From: a bacterium
Lineage (GTDB): Bacteria > CSSED10-310 > JAFGSJ01
Direction of reading: 5' to 3'
Assembly (NCBI GenBank): GCA_016934675.1
Contig: JAFGSJ010000004.1
Span: forward strand, 1-64,000
DNA length: 64,000 bases
Shown here: positions 1-7,563 of the stretch, in pieces
Layout: each line of letters starts with the position of its first letter
Position numbering within the stretch: position 1 is the first letter of the stretch
Notes under the pieces: model-generated
What the model was told of the DNA's origin: nothing
The model's database searches: none
The model's input: the letters and a program-made list of their open reading frames with translations, nothing else
Position numbers and translations under genes: made by a program

Positions 1-603
1 CTCCTCTATGACCCGAGGAAGGACCCGAAAATGCTGAGTAGAGGCATTGATTACTCGGACCCTCTCGAAGGCAAGGTCCGTTGGAAACCGAAGATATTTC
101 ATAATTTTCATGGGGTGGATTTTGATGGTCTCTCACTCGCTCGTGATGTTGCCTTGTACACCTGTTCCGCTCCGACTTATTTCCCGTCAGCAGACGGGTT
201 TATTGATGGGGGCGTGTTCGCCAATAATCCGAGCAATGTGGCTATCGCCCAGGCTATTTCAAGTGCGAATGAACCGTCCGAGAGGGCCGATCTTGATGAG
301 CTGGTCCTGTTGTCGGTCGGCACCGGCATAAGTCTCAACTATATCAAGGGTGATACTCTCAACTGGGGCTATGCCCAATGGGTCAAACCACTCCTGAATG
401 TGCTCATGGACGGCGTGGAAACCATCGCCCATTATCAGGCGACCCAGCTTCTCTGTGAGCGATATCACCGGCTTCAGATTTACTTTGACAAGTACAAAAC
501 CATCAAACTCGATAATGTCAAAAAACTCGGTAGCATGGACCGGATCGCCCGAAACCATGATCTCGGACCAACTATCCAATGGCTCATGGAGAACTGGATA
601 TGA
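1..603 (+). CDS. Patatin-like phospholipase, C-terminal part (5' end outside window)
   Basis: The reading frame is open from base 1 to a TGA at 601-603, so this is the 3' part of a longer gene. The visible ~200 residues match the second half of bacterial patatin-like lipases. The segment SAPTYFP is followed by FIDGGVFANNPS, which carries the D-G-G catalytic Asp of the Ser-Asp dyad, and then by LVLLSVGTG. The oxyanion loop and the GxSxG serine must lie upstream of the window. Patatins hydrolyse membrane phospholipids. Some, such as CapV, are CBASS effectors, and the neighbouring restriction genes make a defence role possible. No cyclase is visible, so that remains a guess. Composition is close to that of the chromosomal genes, unlike the AT-richer gene that follows. 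Confidence 0.85.
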   Translation, partial: LLYDPRKDPKMLSRGIDYSDPLEGKVRWKPKIFHNFHGVDFDGLSLARDVALYTCSAPTYFPSADGFIDGGVFANNPSNVAIAQAISSANEPSERADLDELVLLSVGTGISLNYIKGDTLNWGYAQWVKPLLNVLMDGVETIAHYQATQLLCERYHRLQIYFDKYKTIKLDNVKKLGSMDRIARNHDLGPTIQWLMENWI

Positions 604-871
604 GTACACACATTTACTTGAAAAAGAGGAAATTTTTTGTTTTTTCCAAACGCTATACTGTAGCTGAAATTTCCATTGACAAGTCTCCTTTGACCCAGTA
701 CGATGGAATGGGAAAGGGGGTGAAACGTCCCGCAGATTTTCTGTAGTCAAAAAAACCAGGAGTTATAGGCTGATCCGCCTACCCCCCCCCGAATTTTTAG
801 GGAAACGGTCCGATATCGTTTAATTGCAAGGGATTCAGGTCATTTTCGAACAAGAATAGTAGGCGGCGATT

Positions 872-919
872 TCGCAACCTAAAGGATTTATAAGGAAACC
901 ATATAAACCCTAGTTGCGC
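872..919 (+). other. attC-like site 1 (upstream edge of cassette A)
   Basis: R'' is TCGCAAC at 872-878 and R' is GTTGCGC at 913-919, giving six complementary bases. The inner arms are TTTATA (887-892) and TATAAA (902-907), with flanking GG/CC pairs, an apparent extrahelical A at 886 and a short AAA loop (896-898). At 48 bp it is at the short end for attC sites and is the weakest of the four. Its support is positional: the inferred crossover 913/914 lies 22 bases before the next start codon. The 604-871 stretch between the patatin stop and this site has no recognisable gene, only a C8 run near 783-790. Confidence 0.55.
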
Positions 920-935
920 AATATAAGGTGGGTTT

Positions 936-1784
936 ATGGAAGATTTGCACAAAAATACGCAAGATGAGCTTATTGTTGAACACCTTCGTACTGAGCTTGC
1001 AAAGATAGAGCCGTCAAGACGTAAAAGAGTTATGGAAAAATTTGTTCTAGCTGCGTTAGGAAGTATTCCATGGGTAGGTGGATTTTTAAGCGCTGCAGCT
1101 AGTTACAAGGCGGATGAGGGGCCATTAAAACAAAATTCATTACAGACGCAATGGCTTGAGGAGCATCACCAGAAGATCATTGAACTTCAAGAAACATTAG
1201 CAGAAATACAAGAACGCTTTGAAGGTTTTGGAACAAATATTGATGATCGCATCCAGAGTGAGGAATATTTGATGTTAGTTCGGAAGGCTTTTCGTACATG
1301 GGATGAGGCTGATACAAATGAAAAGCGTCGTTTTTCAGCAAATACAATCACAAACGCTGCAGGCACTAGGGTCTGTTCAGATGATGTTGTTCATCTTTTT
1401 CTTGATTGGCTGGAGCTATATCATGAATCTCATTTCGCTGTTATTAGGGAAATATTCACAAACCCTGAATCATCTCGTTATGAAATATGGACTAATCTTT
1501 ATGGTGAAATACCACGTGAAGATTCTGCTGAAGCAGATTTGTTCAAATTACTGATACGTGATTTAAGCACTGGCGGAGTGATAAGGCAAGAGCGTGATGT
1601 AAATCATCTTGGACAATTTGTTAGAAAAACGCCGCAAAGGCGGCGTAGTACAAAACCATCGTCAACTCTGGAGTCTGCATTTGAAGATACCAAACCATAT
1701 GTTCTAACAGAACTTGGTAAGCAATTTGTTCATTACACCATGAATGAAGTCGTGGCTCGTATTGAAAGGTCTGGGAGTGAGTGA
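936..1784 (+). CDS. Cassette-borne hypothetical protein (282 aa)
   Basis: I do not recognise the family. The ATG at 936 is preceded by AAGGTGG at 925-931 and lies just downstream of attC-like site 1. The N-terminal 35 residues are charged and helical. They are followed by a small-residue, Gly-rich hydrophobic stretch (LAALGSIPWVGGFLSAAAS, about residues 40-58) that could be a membrane hairpin or buried amphipathic helix. Next comes a predicted coiled coil (about 65-105), a helical middle, a basic linker containing RKTPQRRRSTK, and a C-terminal segment that looks like a small winged-helix or wHTH (YVLTELGKQFVHYTM). The DNA is clearly more AT-rich than the chromosomal genes. Placement between attC sites next to restriction genes makes a phage-defence or toxin-like role conceivable, but no catalytic motif is visible. 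Confidence 0.7.
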   Translation: MEDLHKNTQDELIVEHLRTELAKIEPSRRKRVMEKFVLAALGSIPWVGGFLSAAASYKADEGPLKQNSLQTQWLEEHHQKIIELQETLAEIQERFEGFGTNIDDRIQSEEYLMLVRKAFRTWDEADTNEKRRFSANTITNAAGTRVCSDDVVHLFLDWLELYHESHFAVIREIFTNPESSRYEIWTNLYGEIPREDSAEADLFKLLIRDLSTGGVIRQERDVNHLGQFVRKTPQRRRSTKPSSTLESAFEDTKPYVLTELGKQFVHYTMNEVVARIERSGSE

Positions 1785-1795
1785 AATGCTGTTAA

Positions 1796-1855
1796 GCCCA
1801 ACACCATTTTGCACAGGACGCCAAACAGCATGCGCCTGTGAAAATATAGTTCGGT
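1796..1855 (+). other. attC site 2 (end of cassette A)
   Basis: A 60-bp site with canonical attC architecture. R'' is GCCCAAC (1796-1802), fitting RYYYAAC, and R' is GTTCGGT (1849-1855). The left arm ATTTT-g-CACAGG-a-CGC (1806-1821) pairs over 14 bp with GCG-CCTGTG-AAAAT (1832-1845). G1811 and A1818 are left unpaired on the L'' side, as expected for the extrahelical bases that direct integrase strand choice. The loop is 10 nt (1822-1831). It begins 11 bases after the stop codon of the 282-aa gene. The inferred crossover is between 1849 and 1850. Confidence 0.8.
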
Positions 1856-1873
1856 CCGACTGCAGGCGGTCGG

Positions 1874-1978
1874 ACCGAACGGGTCCGCGGCTGAATCGTT
1901 GTCTGGACCGCCTGCGACGGCCGAACACGCGGCTCGAACTGCCGAGCCGCACGCAGATCAGCCGCGGCCCCGTTATGC
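1874..1978 (+). other. attC site 3, with the gene-less cassette B (1850-1972)
   Basis: R'' is ACCGAAC (1874-1880) and R' is GTTATGC (1972-1978). The main stem pairs GGG-CCGCGGCTGA (1881-1894, T1884 unpaired or mismatched) with TCAGCCGCGG and CCC (1958-1971). A1895 is extrahelical and TC/GA follows. A secondary hairpin, GCGGCTCG (1929-1936) with CGAGCCGC (1943-1950), extends the apex, giving 105 bp in all. The preceding R' (1849-1855) and this R'' form the ends of a perfect 12-bp inverted repeat (1849-1860 with 1869-1880). Cassette B is therefore 123 bp, almost all attC, with no convincing ORF. Confidence 0.65.
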
Positions 1979-2001
1979 AACAATCACATAGGTAATCAAA
2001 T

Positions 2002-4932
2002 ATGAGCGTACCTGATAGAGTTATTAAATTAATCGAAACTTTCGATAATAATTTGGAATCGTACAAAAAAGGTAACTACAATGAAACCCAGGTACGAAGG
2101 GAATATATAGACCCTTTTTTCAAGGAACTTGGTTGGGATGTTGCAAACAAACAGGGCTATGCCGAAGCATACAAGGACGTGATCCATGAAGACGCCATCA
2201 AGATTGGTGGCGTTACCAAAGCGCCGGACTACTGCTTCCGAATCGGTGGCGTCCGTAAGTTTTTTTTGGAAGCGAAAAAACCGTCCGTAAATATTCAAGA
2301 AGACATCCATCCGGCCTATCAGTTGCGTCGTTATGGGTGGAGCGCCAAACTGCCACTGAGCATTTTGACGGATTTCGAAGAACTTGCCGTTTACGACTGC
2401 CGGGTGAAGCCGTCGAAGAATGACAAGGTTTCCCACTCCCGCATCCTTTACTTCAAATACACGGATTACGAGAACCGGTGGGAAGAAATCGCTGGCATTT
2501 TTTCAAGGGATGCTATTCTAAAAGGCTCTTTTGACAAATATGTCGGATCCAATAAAGGCAAGAAAGGCACAACTGAAGTTGATGCCGCTTTCTTAAATGA
2601 GATTGAGAACTGGCGTGAGCTTTTGGCCCGCAACATCGCTCTACGCAATCCGAACCTTTCCCCGAGGGAATTGAACTTCGCCGTTCAGCAGACCATCGAC
2701 CGGATAGTGTTTCTCCGCATCTGTGAGGACCGGGGAATGGAGTCTTACGGCGGATTGATGGCGCTACGTAACGGGGAGAATGTTTACAAGCGGCTGTTTC
2801 ACCTTTTCAATAAAGCTGACGAGAAATACAACTCCGGGCTGTTTCATTTTAAAAAAGAAAAAGACCGCGAAAATTGTGACAACCTGACGCCTTTTCTACT
2901 AATCGACGATAAGCCTTTGAAGGAGATTTTCAAGAATCTATATTATCCAGAAAGCCCCTACGAATTTTCTGTTATATCGGCTGATATCCTCGGCCAAGTG
3001 TATGAACGCTTTTTAGGTAAAATCATCCGCCTCACCGCCGGTCACCACGCCAAAATCGAGGAAAAGCCCGAAGTTCGGAAGGCGGGCGGGGTTTATTATA
3101 CGCCCACCTATATCGTGGACTATATCGTCAAAAACACTGTAGGTAAACTGGTTGAAGGCAAAAGGCCCGGCCCCAAAGGCGGCGTTAGAAATTTAAAAAT
3201 ACTGGACCCGGCCTGCGGTTCGGGTTCGTTTTTGATCGGTGCATACCAGTTTTTGCTGGACTGGCATCGGGATGAATATATCAATGATGGCCCGGAGAAG
3301 TGGTCAAAAGGCAAAATTCCTCGCGTCTACCAATCCCAGAAAGGGGAATGGCGTTTGACTACCGACGAACGTAAGCGGATTCTTATAAACAACATATATG
3401 GCGTAGACATCGATCATCAGGCGGTGGAAGTGACAAAGCTGTCCCTATTGCTCAAGGTGCTGGAAGGGGAGGATGAACAGGGCATTGGCAAGCAGATGCT
3501 TTTGTTTCAGGAACGAGTTCTTCCGGACCTTTCGAACAACATCAAGTTCGGCAACTCCCTGATCGGTCCAGATTTCTATGACCACCAACAGATGAGTGTT
3601 TTTGACGAAGAAGAAATCTATCGTGTCAATGTCTTTGACTGGAACGCAGAATTTTCTGATATCATGCAAGATGGCGGTTTTCACGCGGTGATCGGAAATC
3701 CGCCATATGTCGACTTGAAGGGATTCCCCGAGCAAGAGCTCACATATATTTTCCGATCCTATGATTGCGCAAATAATCGAATCAATCTATTTGCAACATT
3801 CATGGAACGTTCGTTTTCTCTACTACAGAAAGCGGATGGTTATTTTTCCATGATCGTACCAACAGCTGTTTTGGCCCAAACATCGTACACTGCTTTAAGA
3901 AAGAAAATTCTCAATGAAGCCACACTTATCGATCTCGCCCGCCTCCCTAATGAATCATTTGGATCAGCCGCTGGTGAGGTCAAGGTTGATACGGTAATTG
4001 TGACATGGAGCACTCCACACAAAGTGAATTTTCAGACAAATCTCATTGCTTACCGTGGTTATGAACGAATTAACGCAATCACTCCAATTTCCGCGCATGT
4101 TCACGGAAAACTATCACTGAACAGTATCGTCAAAGATACTGATTATGTGTGGCCCGTAAACACAACAGACTCCCATAATGCAGTCCTTGAAAAAATTGAA
4201 GCAAACGGCGTTCCTTTGGTTTCACTTGTGGAATTCTGTCTAGGTCTGACACCCTATGACAAATACAAAGGACACACTGAAAAACAGATCACGGACAAGG
4301 TTTTTCACGCTGACCATCAAAAAGATCCAACATTCAAGAAACTACTCAAGGGCAATGATGTTCGTCGCTATTATGTCAACTGGAACGGCGAAGCATGGAT
4401 AAGTTACGGAGCCTGGCTGGGAGCTCCCCGCGAAGAACGGTTTTTCACGAAAAAACGGATTCTCGTTAAGCAAATCATAGACTGGAGCAGCTTGCGAATA
4501 TGGGCCGCTTTAACGACTGAAGCCTTATACAACACGCAAAATGCATTCAACTTGCTTCAAAATGATGAGACCTCACTTGAGTATATTTTGGGACTGCTGA
4601 ATTCGAAGCTGATCAACTTCTACCACCAGAAACGATTTCTTGATGAATTTAAGATGCGATTTCAAAAGATTTTGATTTGCGACTGTAAACGATTCCCCAT
4701 CCGCCCCATTGATTTCGATAATTCCGATGATGTTGCCATGCACGACAAAATGATCAATTTTGTCGATCAGATGCTGGAGTTGAACAAAAAGCTTGCCGAA
4801 TCCAAAATGCCGCAGACAACAGAGATGTTGAAACGGCAAATCGACGCCACAGACAGGCAAATTGATGAACTCACATATAAACTGTATAATTTAACAGATG
4901 AAGAAATAAAAATAGTGGAATCAGTAATTTGA
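2002..4932 (+). CDS. Type IIG restriction-modification enzyme (fused nuclease, adenine methyltransferase, specificity domain)
   Basis: One 976-aa chain combines cleavage and modification. The N-terminal ~200 residues resemble HsdR_N nucleases: a Pro-Asp at about residues 74-75 (TKAPDYCF) followed by FLEAKKP near 89-94 gives the PD-(D/E)xK site. A helical connector precedes the Eco57I/N6-adenine methyltransferase core. This has VYYTPTYIVDYIV, the SAM-binding motif DPACGSGSF near residue 402, and the catalytic NPPY near 566. The C-terminal ~300 residues resemble a TaqI-like target-recognition domain and end in a coiled coil. Length and order fit type IIG enzymes. The ATG lies 29 bases after the cassette crossover at 1972/1973. 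The gene nearly fills its own cassette, which at ~3 kb is large for an integron. The recognition site cannot be read from the sequence. Confidence 0.9.
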   Translation: MSVPDRVIKLIETFDNNLESYKKGNYNETQVRREYIDPFFKELGWDVANKQGYAEAYKDVIHEDAIKIGGVTKAPDYCFRIGGVRKFFLEAKKPSVNIQEDIHPAYQLRRYGWSAKLPLSILTDFEELAVYDCRVKPSKNDKVSHSRILYFKYTDYENRWEEIAGIFSRDAILKGSFDKYVGSNKGKKGTTEVDAAFLNEIENWRELLARNIALRNPNLSPRELNFAVQQTIDRIVFLRICEDRGMESYGGLMALRNGENVYKRLFHLFNKADEKYNSGLFHFKKEKDRENCDNLTPFLLIDDKPLKEIFKNLYYPESPYEFSVISADILGQVYERFLGKIIRLTAGHHAKIEEKPEVRKAGGVYYTPTYIVDYIVKNTVGKLVEGKRPGPKGGVRNLKILDPACGSGSFLIGAYQFLLDWHRDEYINDGPEKWSKGKIPRVYQSQKGEWRLTTDERKRILINNIYGVDIDHQAVEVTKLSLLLKVLEGEDEQGIGKQMLLFQERVLPDLSNNIKFGNSLIGPDFYDHQQMSVFDEEEIYRVNVFDWNAEFSDIMQDGGFHAVIGNPPYVDLKGFPEQELTYIFRSYDCANNRINLFATFMERSFSLLQKADGYFSMIVPTAVLAQTSYTALRKKILNEATLIDLARLPNESFGSAAGEVKVDTVIVTWSTPHKVNFQTNLIAYRGYERINAITPISAHVHGKLSLNSIVKDTDYVWPVNTTDSHNAVLEKIEANGVPLVSLVEFCLGLTPYDKYKGHTEKQITDKVFHADHQKDPTFKKLLKGNDVRRYYVNWNGEAWISYGAWLGAPREERFFTKKRILVKQIIDWSSLRIWAALTTEALYNTQNAFNLLQNDETSLEYILGLLNSKLINFYHQKRFLDEFKMRFQKILICDCKRFPIRPIDFDNSDDVAMHDKMINFVDQMLELNKKLAESKMPQTTEMLKRQIDATDRQIDELTYKLYNLTDEEIKIVESVI

Positions 4933-4935
4933 GAT

Positions 4936-4994
4936 GCATAACAAAAAAATCCAGCGGACGCAAAAAGCCGCGCCGCTGATTTTCGTCGTTATCG
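4936..4994 (+). other. attC site 4 (end of the type IIG cassette)
   Basis: A 59-bp site starting 4 bases after the type IIG stop codon. R'' is GCATAAC (4936-4942) and R' is GTTATCG (4988-4994). The left arm AAAATC-c-AGCGG-a-CGC (4946-4961) pairs over 14 bp with GCG-CCGCT-GATTTT (4970-4983). C4952 and A4958 are left extrahelical on the L'' side, and the loop is 8 nt. The inner part GG-a-CGC/GCG-CC is the same as in attC site 2. GCATAAC is the exact complement of GTTATGC, where this cassette begins (1972-1978), so the excised circle would have a perfectly matched R''/R' pair. This is the strongest single piece of evidence for the array. Confidence 0.85.
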
Positions 4995-5013
4995 ACAAAT
5001 AGAGGGTAATACA

Positions 5014-5751
5014 ATGGAACTCAATTTCATGGACTTTGAAATCCCTCTGCTTCAAGCCCTTGTCAAACTTGGTGGAAAAGCAAAGCCGAAGGAAGTATAT
5101 CCAGTTGTGGAAAAAATAATGGGTTTGAATCCACAAGATTTTCCAAACGAATATGAGAAGTATAAGAGCAAAGTCATCAAATGGCAAAATAAAACAGCAT
5201 GGGCACGTGAATACCTGAAGCGGAAATATCAATTAGATGGTTCAGAACGTGGCATTTGGAAACTAACCGAAATTGGAGAAGAAAGGCTCAATCACTTCAA
5301 CCGAACACAAAAAGACCCGGATGAAGGTTTGGCGCCATTATTGGGAGTTGATTCCTCTCTATCAGAAGAGAACATCACACCAAGAGAAGGCTTCAACAGA
5401 ATAGCGAATATTCAAATACATGAGACAGGCGACATACTCGGTGTTCGAGGAATTGTCTACGAACCTATCAATGAACAAGGTGTAATTCTATTATTTGCAG
5501 CTTTATGTCATGACTTGGGATTTATGATCGAAGCCATTCGGAATGCTTTTCCTGATGCGTTATTAAGGAGAAGAAATGCAAAAGGAACGTGGAATAGTTG
5601 CAAAGCCGAATTCGAGTATAAATCATCTAATTTCAAATCTCATAAACACGATCCGAACCAATGTGACCTAATCATTTGTTGGGAACATGATTGGCAGGAT
5701 TGCCAGAAAGAAGTTCTTTGTCTTAAGGAACTGGCCAATGAATTTAAATGA
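5014..5751 (+). CDS. Mrr_N winged-helix nuclease-like protein (245 aa)
   Basis: Residues ~1-95 resemble the Mrr N-terminal winged-helix domain: LLQALVKLGGKAKPKEVYP, then WAREYLKRKYQLDG and IWKLTEIGEERL. The C-terminal ~100 residues have the pattern EFEYKSSNF, HKHDP, CDLIICWEHDW, which recurs in small nuclease-like domains and fits a PD-(D/E)xK-type fold. Catalytic assignment is by pattern only. It starts 25 bases after the crossover in attC site 4, with a GAGGGT-type ribosome-binding site at 5002-5007, and is AT-rich like the other cassette genes. The stop overlaps the next ORF by ATGA, and no attC follows, so the cassette appears cut at its 3' end. It may act alongside the type IIG enzyme or be an independent modification-dependent nuclease. 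Confidence 0.7.
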   Translation: MELNFMDFEIPLLQALVKLGGKAKPKEVYPVVEKIMGLNPQDFPNEYEKYKSKVIKWQNKTAWAREYLKRKYQLDGSERGIWKLTEIGEERLNHFNRTQKDPDEGLAPLLGVDSSLSEENITPREGFNRIANIQIHETGDILGVRGIVYEPINEQGVILLFAALCHDLGFMIEAIRNAFPDALLRRRNAKGTWNSCKAEFEYKSSNFKSHKHDPNQCDLIICWEHDWQDCQKEVLCLKELANEFK

Positions 5752-6362
5752 AACAAACCATCACAATAGTGTTGTCTGTTTTACTTGTTCTATTTTCACA
5801 GTCAGCCCACGGTTCGAGATCGTTACAGAGATTACCGGTCGAACTCATCCAGAGCCTGATCACAGAATATGACTACGATGAGAGCGGGAACCTGGTCGAG
5901 GAGATCCAGCTCGGTGACGCCTTCGATGATCTGACCACCCTGCGGTATACTTACGACGAGCAGGACCGGCTCGAGACTGTGCTCCACAATGGCAAAATAC
6001 TCAAACGCTATACCTATGACCCCAACGATCAGGTCGAGACTATCACCGATGCCCTCGAACTGGCGACCGGCTACGAGTATGATGAATTGGGCCGCTGCAC
6101 CAAAACCAGCTATCCCGATGAGTCGGTCCGGGAGCAGACCTACGACGCCGAGGGCAATCTGTCCCGGGAAAAGACCCCGCTCGGCGTGGAATACAACTAT
6201 GAGTACGCTGCAGCCAACAGACTGGATACGGTCTGGCGGTGCGGGTTGATCGTAGTATTCATAGGTCAGAAAGATACGATTGTTGATGCCTTGATGGAGT
6301 CGTTCGGCGTTGTGATGCCGTTCGAGGCACTTCTGAAAGCAGTAAGAGGAATCTGTGGCTGA
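5748..6362 (+). pseudogene. Rhs/YD-repeat protein fragment with signal-like N-terminus
   Basis: The ORF opens with a signal-peptide-like stretch (VLSVLLVLFSQSAHG) and then runs through four or five YD repeats such as YDESGNLVEE, YTYDEQDRLETV, YTYDPNDQVETI and YEYDELGRCTKTSYPD, typical of Rhs or wall-associated polymorphic toxins. Those proteins usually exceed 1000 aa, but this one is 204 aa. After about base 6240 the repeat ends in unrelated sequence, so it is a scrap. Base composition shifts from AT-rich to GC-rich near 5815-5850, marking the junction between the truncated cassette and chromosomal-type DNA. The ATGA overlap with the nuclease gene could allow coupled translation, but a function is unlikely. 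Confidence 0.6.
6250..6340 (-). pseudogene. Possible transposase C-terminal scrap
   Basis: On the minus strand this short stretch reads CLERHHNAERLHQGINNRI. It resembles the rve-type transposase ending in which a Y/H-N-x-E-R-x-H-Q-G-L-N-N-R motif carries the last acidic residue of the DDE triad. It begins where the Rhs repeat breaks off and is too short to function. No terminal inverted repeats or target duplication could be recognised. The call rests on one motif and may be chance. Confidence 0.35.
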
Positions 6363-6498
6363 TGAAGAGGGTTCTTCAAATGAAATATGGTTGTATTGTT
6401 GCAGTCTTTGCTTGTCATGGTGAATCTTGAATGCTATACTCGTTTTGGAAATGATACTAATCTTATCAATATGTCTCCTTAGAAGAGAGGAGGGTGCC

Positions 6499-7563
6499 AT
6501 GGATTTTTTAGATCAGCTTCTGGAGTTATCCGCTAAAGTAGCCAAGCAACGTGAGAACATCCAAACCGAGGAAGCAACGAAAACGGCCTTCGTGATGCCA
6601 TTTATCAACGCACTGGGCTATAATGTGTTCGATCCGACTGAGGTTGTGCCTGAATTTACAGCGGATGTCGGTACGAAAAAAGGTGAAAAAGTCGACTATG
6701 CCCTGATGAAAGACGGCAGTCCGATCATTCTTTTTGAGTGCAAATGGTGTTGCAGTAATCTTGATACAGCCGATATTTCACAGTTATATCGCTATTTCTC
6801 TGTTGTTGACGCTCGGATTGCGATCTTGACGAATGGCATCATCTACCGGTTTTATACCGATCTTGAAGAAACAAACAAGATGGATAAGAAGCCATTTTTA
6901 GAGTTTGATTTACTCAATATTGATGAGGAGCTAGTCAAGGAAGTCAAAAAAATCTCGAAACCGGCCTTTGATCTTGAGAAATTAATGGCAACTGCCAGCG
7001 ATCTGAAATACACCAAGGAAATTAAGAATATTCTGAGTGAGCAAATTAATTCGCCCTCGGAAGAGTTTGTGCGTTTTTTTGCATCACAAGTCTATGCTGG
7101 GCGATTGATGCCCGATGTACGTGCCCAGTTTACAGATATCACCAAACGCGCTTTCCGCGATTTCATCAACGATCAGATCAACTCCAGACTCAAATCGGCT
7201 ATGACCGCATCGACAATACAGACAGATGAATCGGTGGATGAAGAGGAACAAATACCTGAGTCGGATAAATCCAAAATAGTGACCACTGAGGAGGAAATCG
7301 AAGGTTATCACATCGTTAAATCGATTTTGCGTGAAGTAATTGATCCCAAACGAGTGGTCATGCGTGATACAATCAATTATCTGGGCATTTTACTTGATGA
7401 TAATAACCGCAAACCGATCTGCCGCCTCTATCTGAATACAGCCAATAAATACTTGGCCCTCATGGACGTGCAGAAAAAAGAGGAAAGATTTCTTTTGGAA
7501 AGCCTTAACGACATATACAAATACGCGGAACAACTCAAGAACACACTGACATTCTATAGATAA
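6499..7563 (+). CDS. Solitary HsdR_N-type restriction endonuclease
   Basis: A 354-aa protein. The N-terminal ~170 residues match the nuclease domain of type I HsdR subunits, with KVDYAL near residue 66 followed by IILFECKW near 77-84 (the D...E-x-K metal site). There is no helicase domain and no adjacent HsdM or HsdS. The C-terminal half is helical with an acidic hinge (about 250-275) and ends in a compact domain that contains GYHIVKSILREV and resembles the tail seen in stand-alone members of this family. The ATG at 6499 has GAGGAGG at 6487-6493; an upstream in-frame ATG at 6427 lacks such a site. Its function is probably DNA cleavage in defence, but its partner or trigger is unknown. It lies downstream of the cassette array with no attC. 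Confidence 0.8.
   Translation: MDFLDQLLELSAKVAKQRENIQTEEATKTAFVMPFINALGYNVFDPTEVVPEFTADVGTKKGEKVDYALMKDGSPIILFECKWCCSNLDTADISQLYRYFSVVDARIAILTNGIIYRFYTDLEETNKMDKKPFLEFDLLNIDEELVKEVKKISKPAFDLEKLMATASDLKYTKEIKNILSEQINSPSEEFVRFFASQVYAGRLMPDVRAQFTDITKRAFRDFINDQINSRLKSAMTASTIQTDESVDEEEQIPESDKSKIVTTEEEIEGYHIVKSILREVIDPKRVVMRDTINYLGILLDDNNRKPICRLYLNTANKYLALMDVQKKEERFLLESLNDIYKYAEQLKNTLTFYR

Larger units (their letters stand above)
872..5751 (+). mobile_element. Integron cassette array (four attC sites, no integrase in window)
   Basis: Four attC-like sites in the same orientation divide this stretch into cassettes. Cassette A (914-1849) carries an unknown 282-aa protein. Cassette B (1850-1972) has no gene. 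Cassette C (1973-4988) carries a type IIG restriction-modification enzyme. Cassette D starts at 4989 with a Mrr_N-type nuclease. Each coding cassette starts its ORF 23-30 bases after the inferred G/TT crossover, with little non-coding DNA. The R'' box of each complete cassette is complementary to the first bases of that same cassette (GCATAAC with GTTATGC, ACCGAAC with GTTCGGT, GCCCAAC with GTTGCGC, one mismatch). That is expected if each cassette once circularised. No attC follows cassette D, whose end abuts an Rhs fragment. No intI is seen, so this is either a CALIN-type cluster or the tail of an array extending left. Confidence 0.75.

Noticed and set aside
1-603. CBASS effector CapV
   Set aside because: Only the 3' half is visible and no cyclase, E1/E2 or JAB gene is near; kept as patatin-like only.
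5832-6500. 222-aa minus-strand ORF opposite the Rhs fragment
   Set aside because: Most of it mirrors the YD repeats; only ~20 residues at one end look transposase-like.
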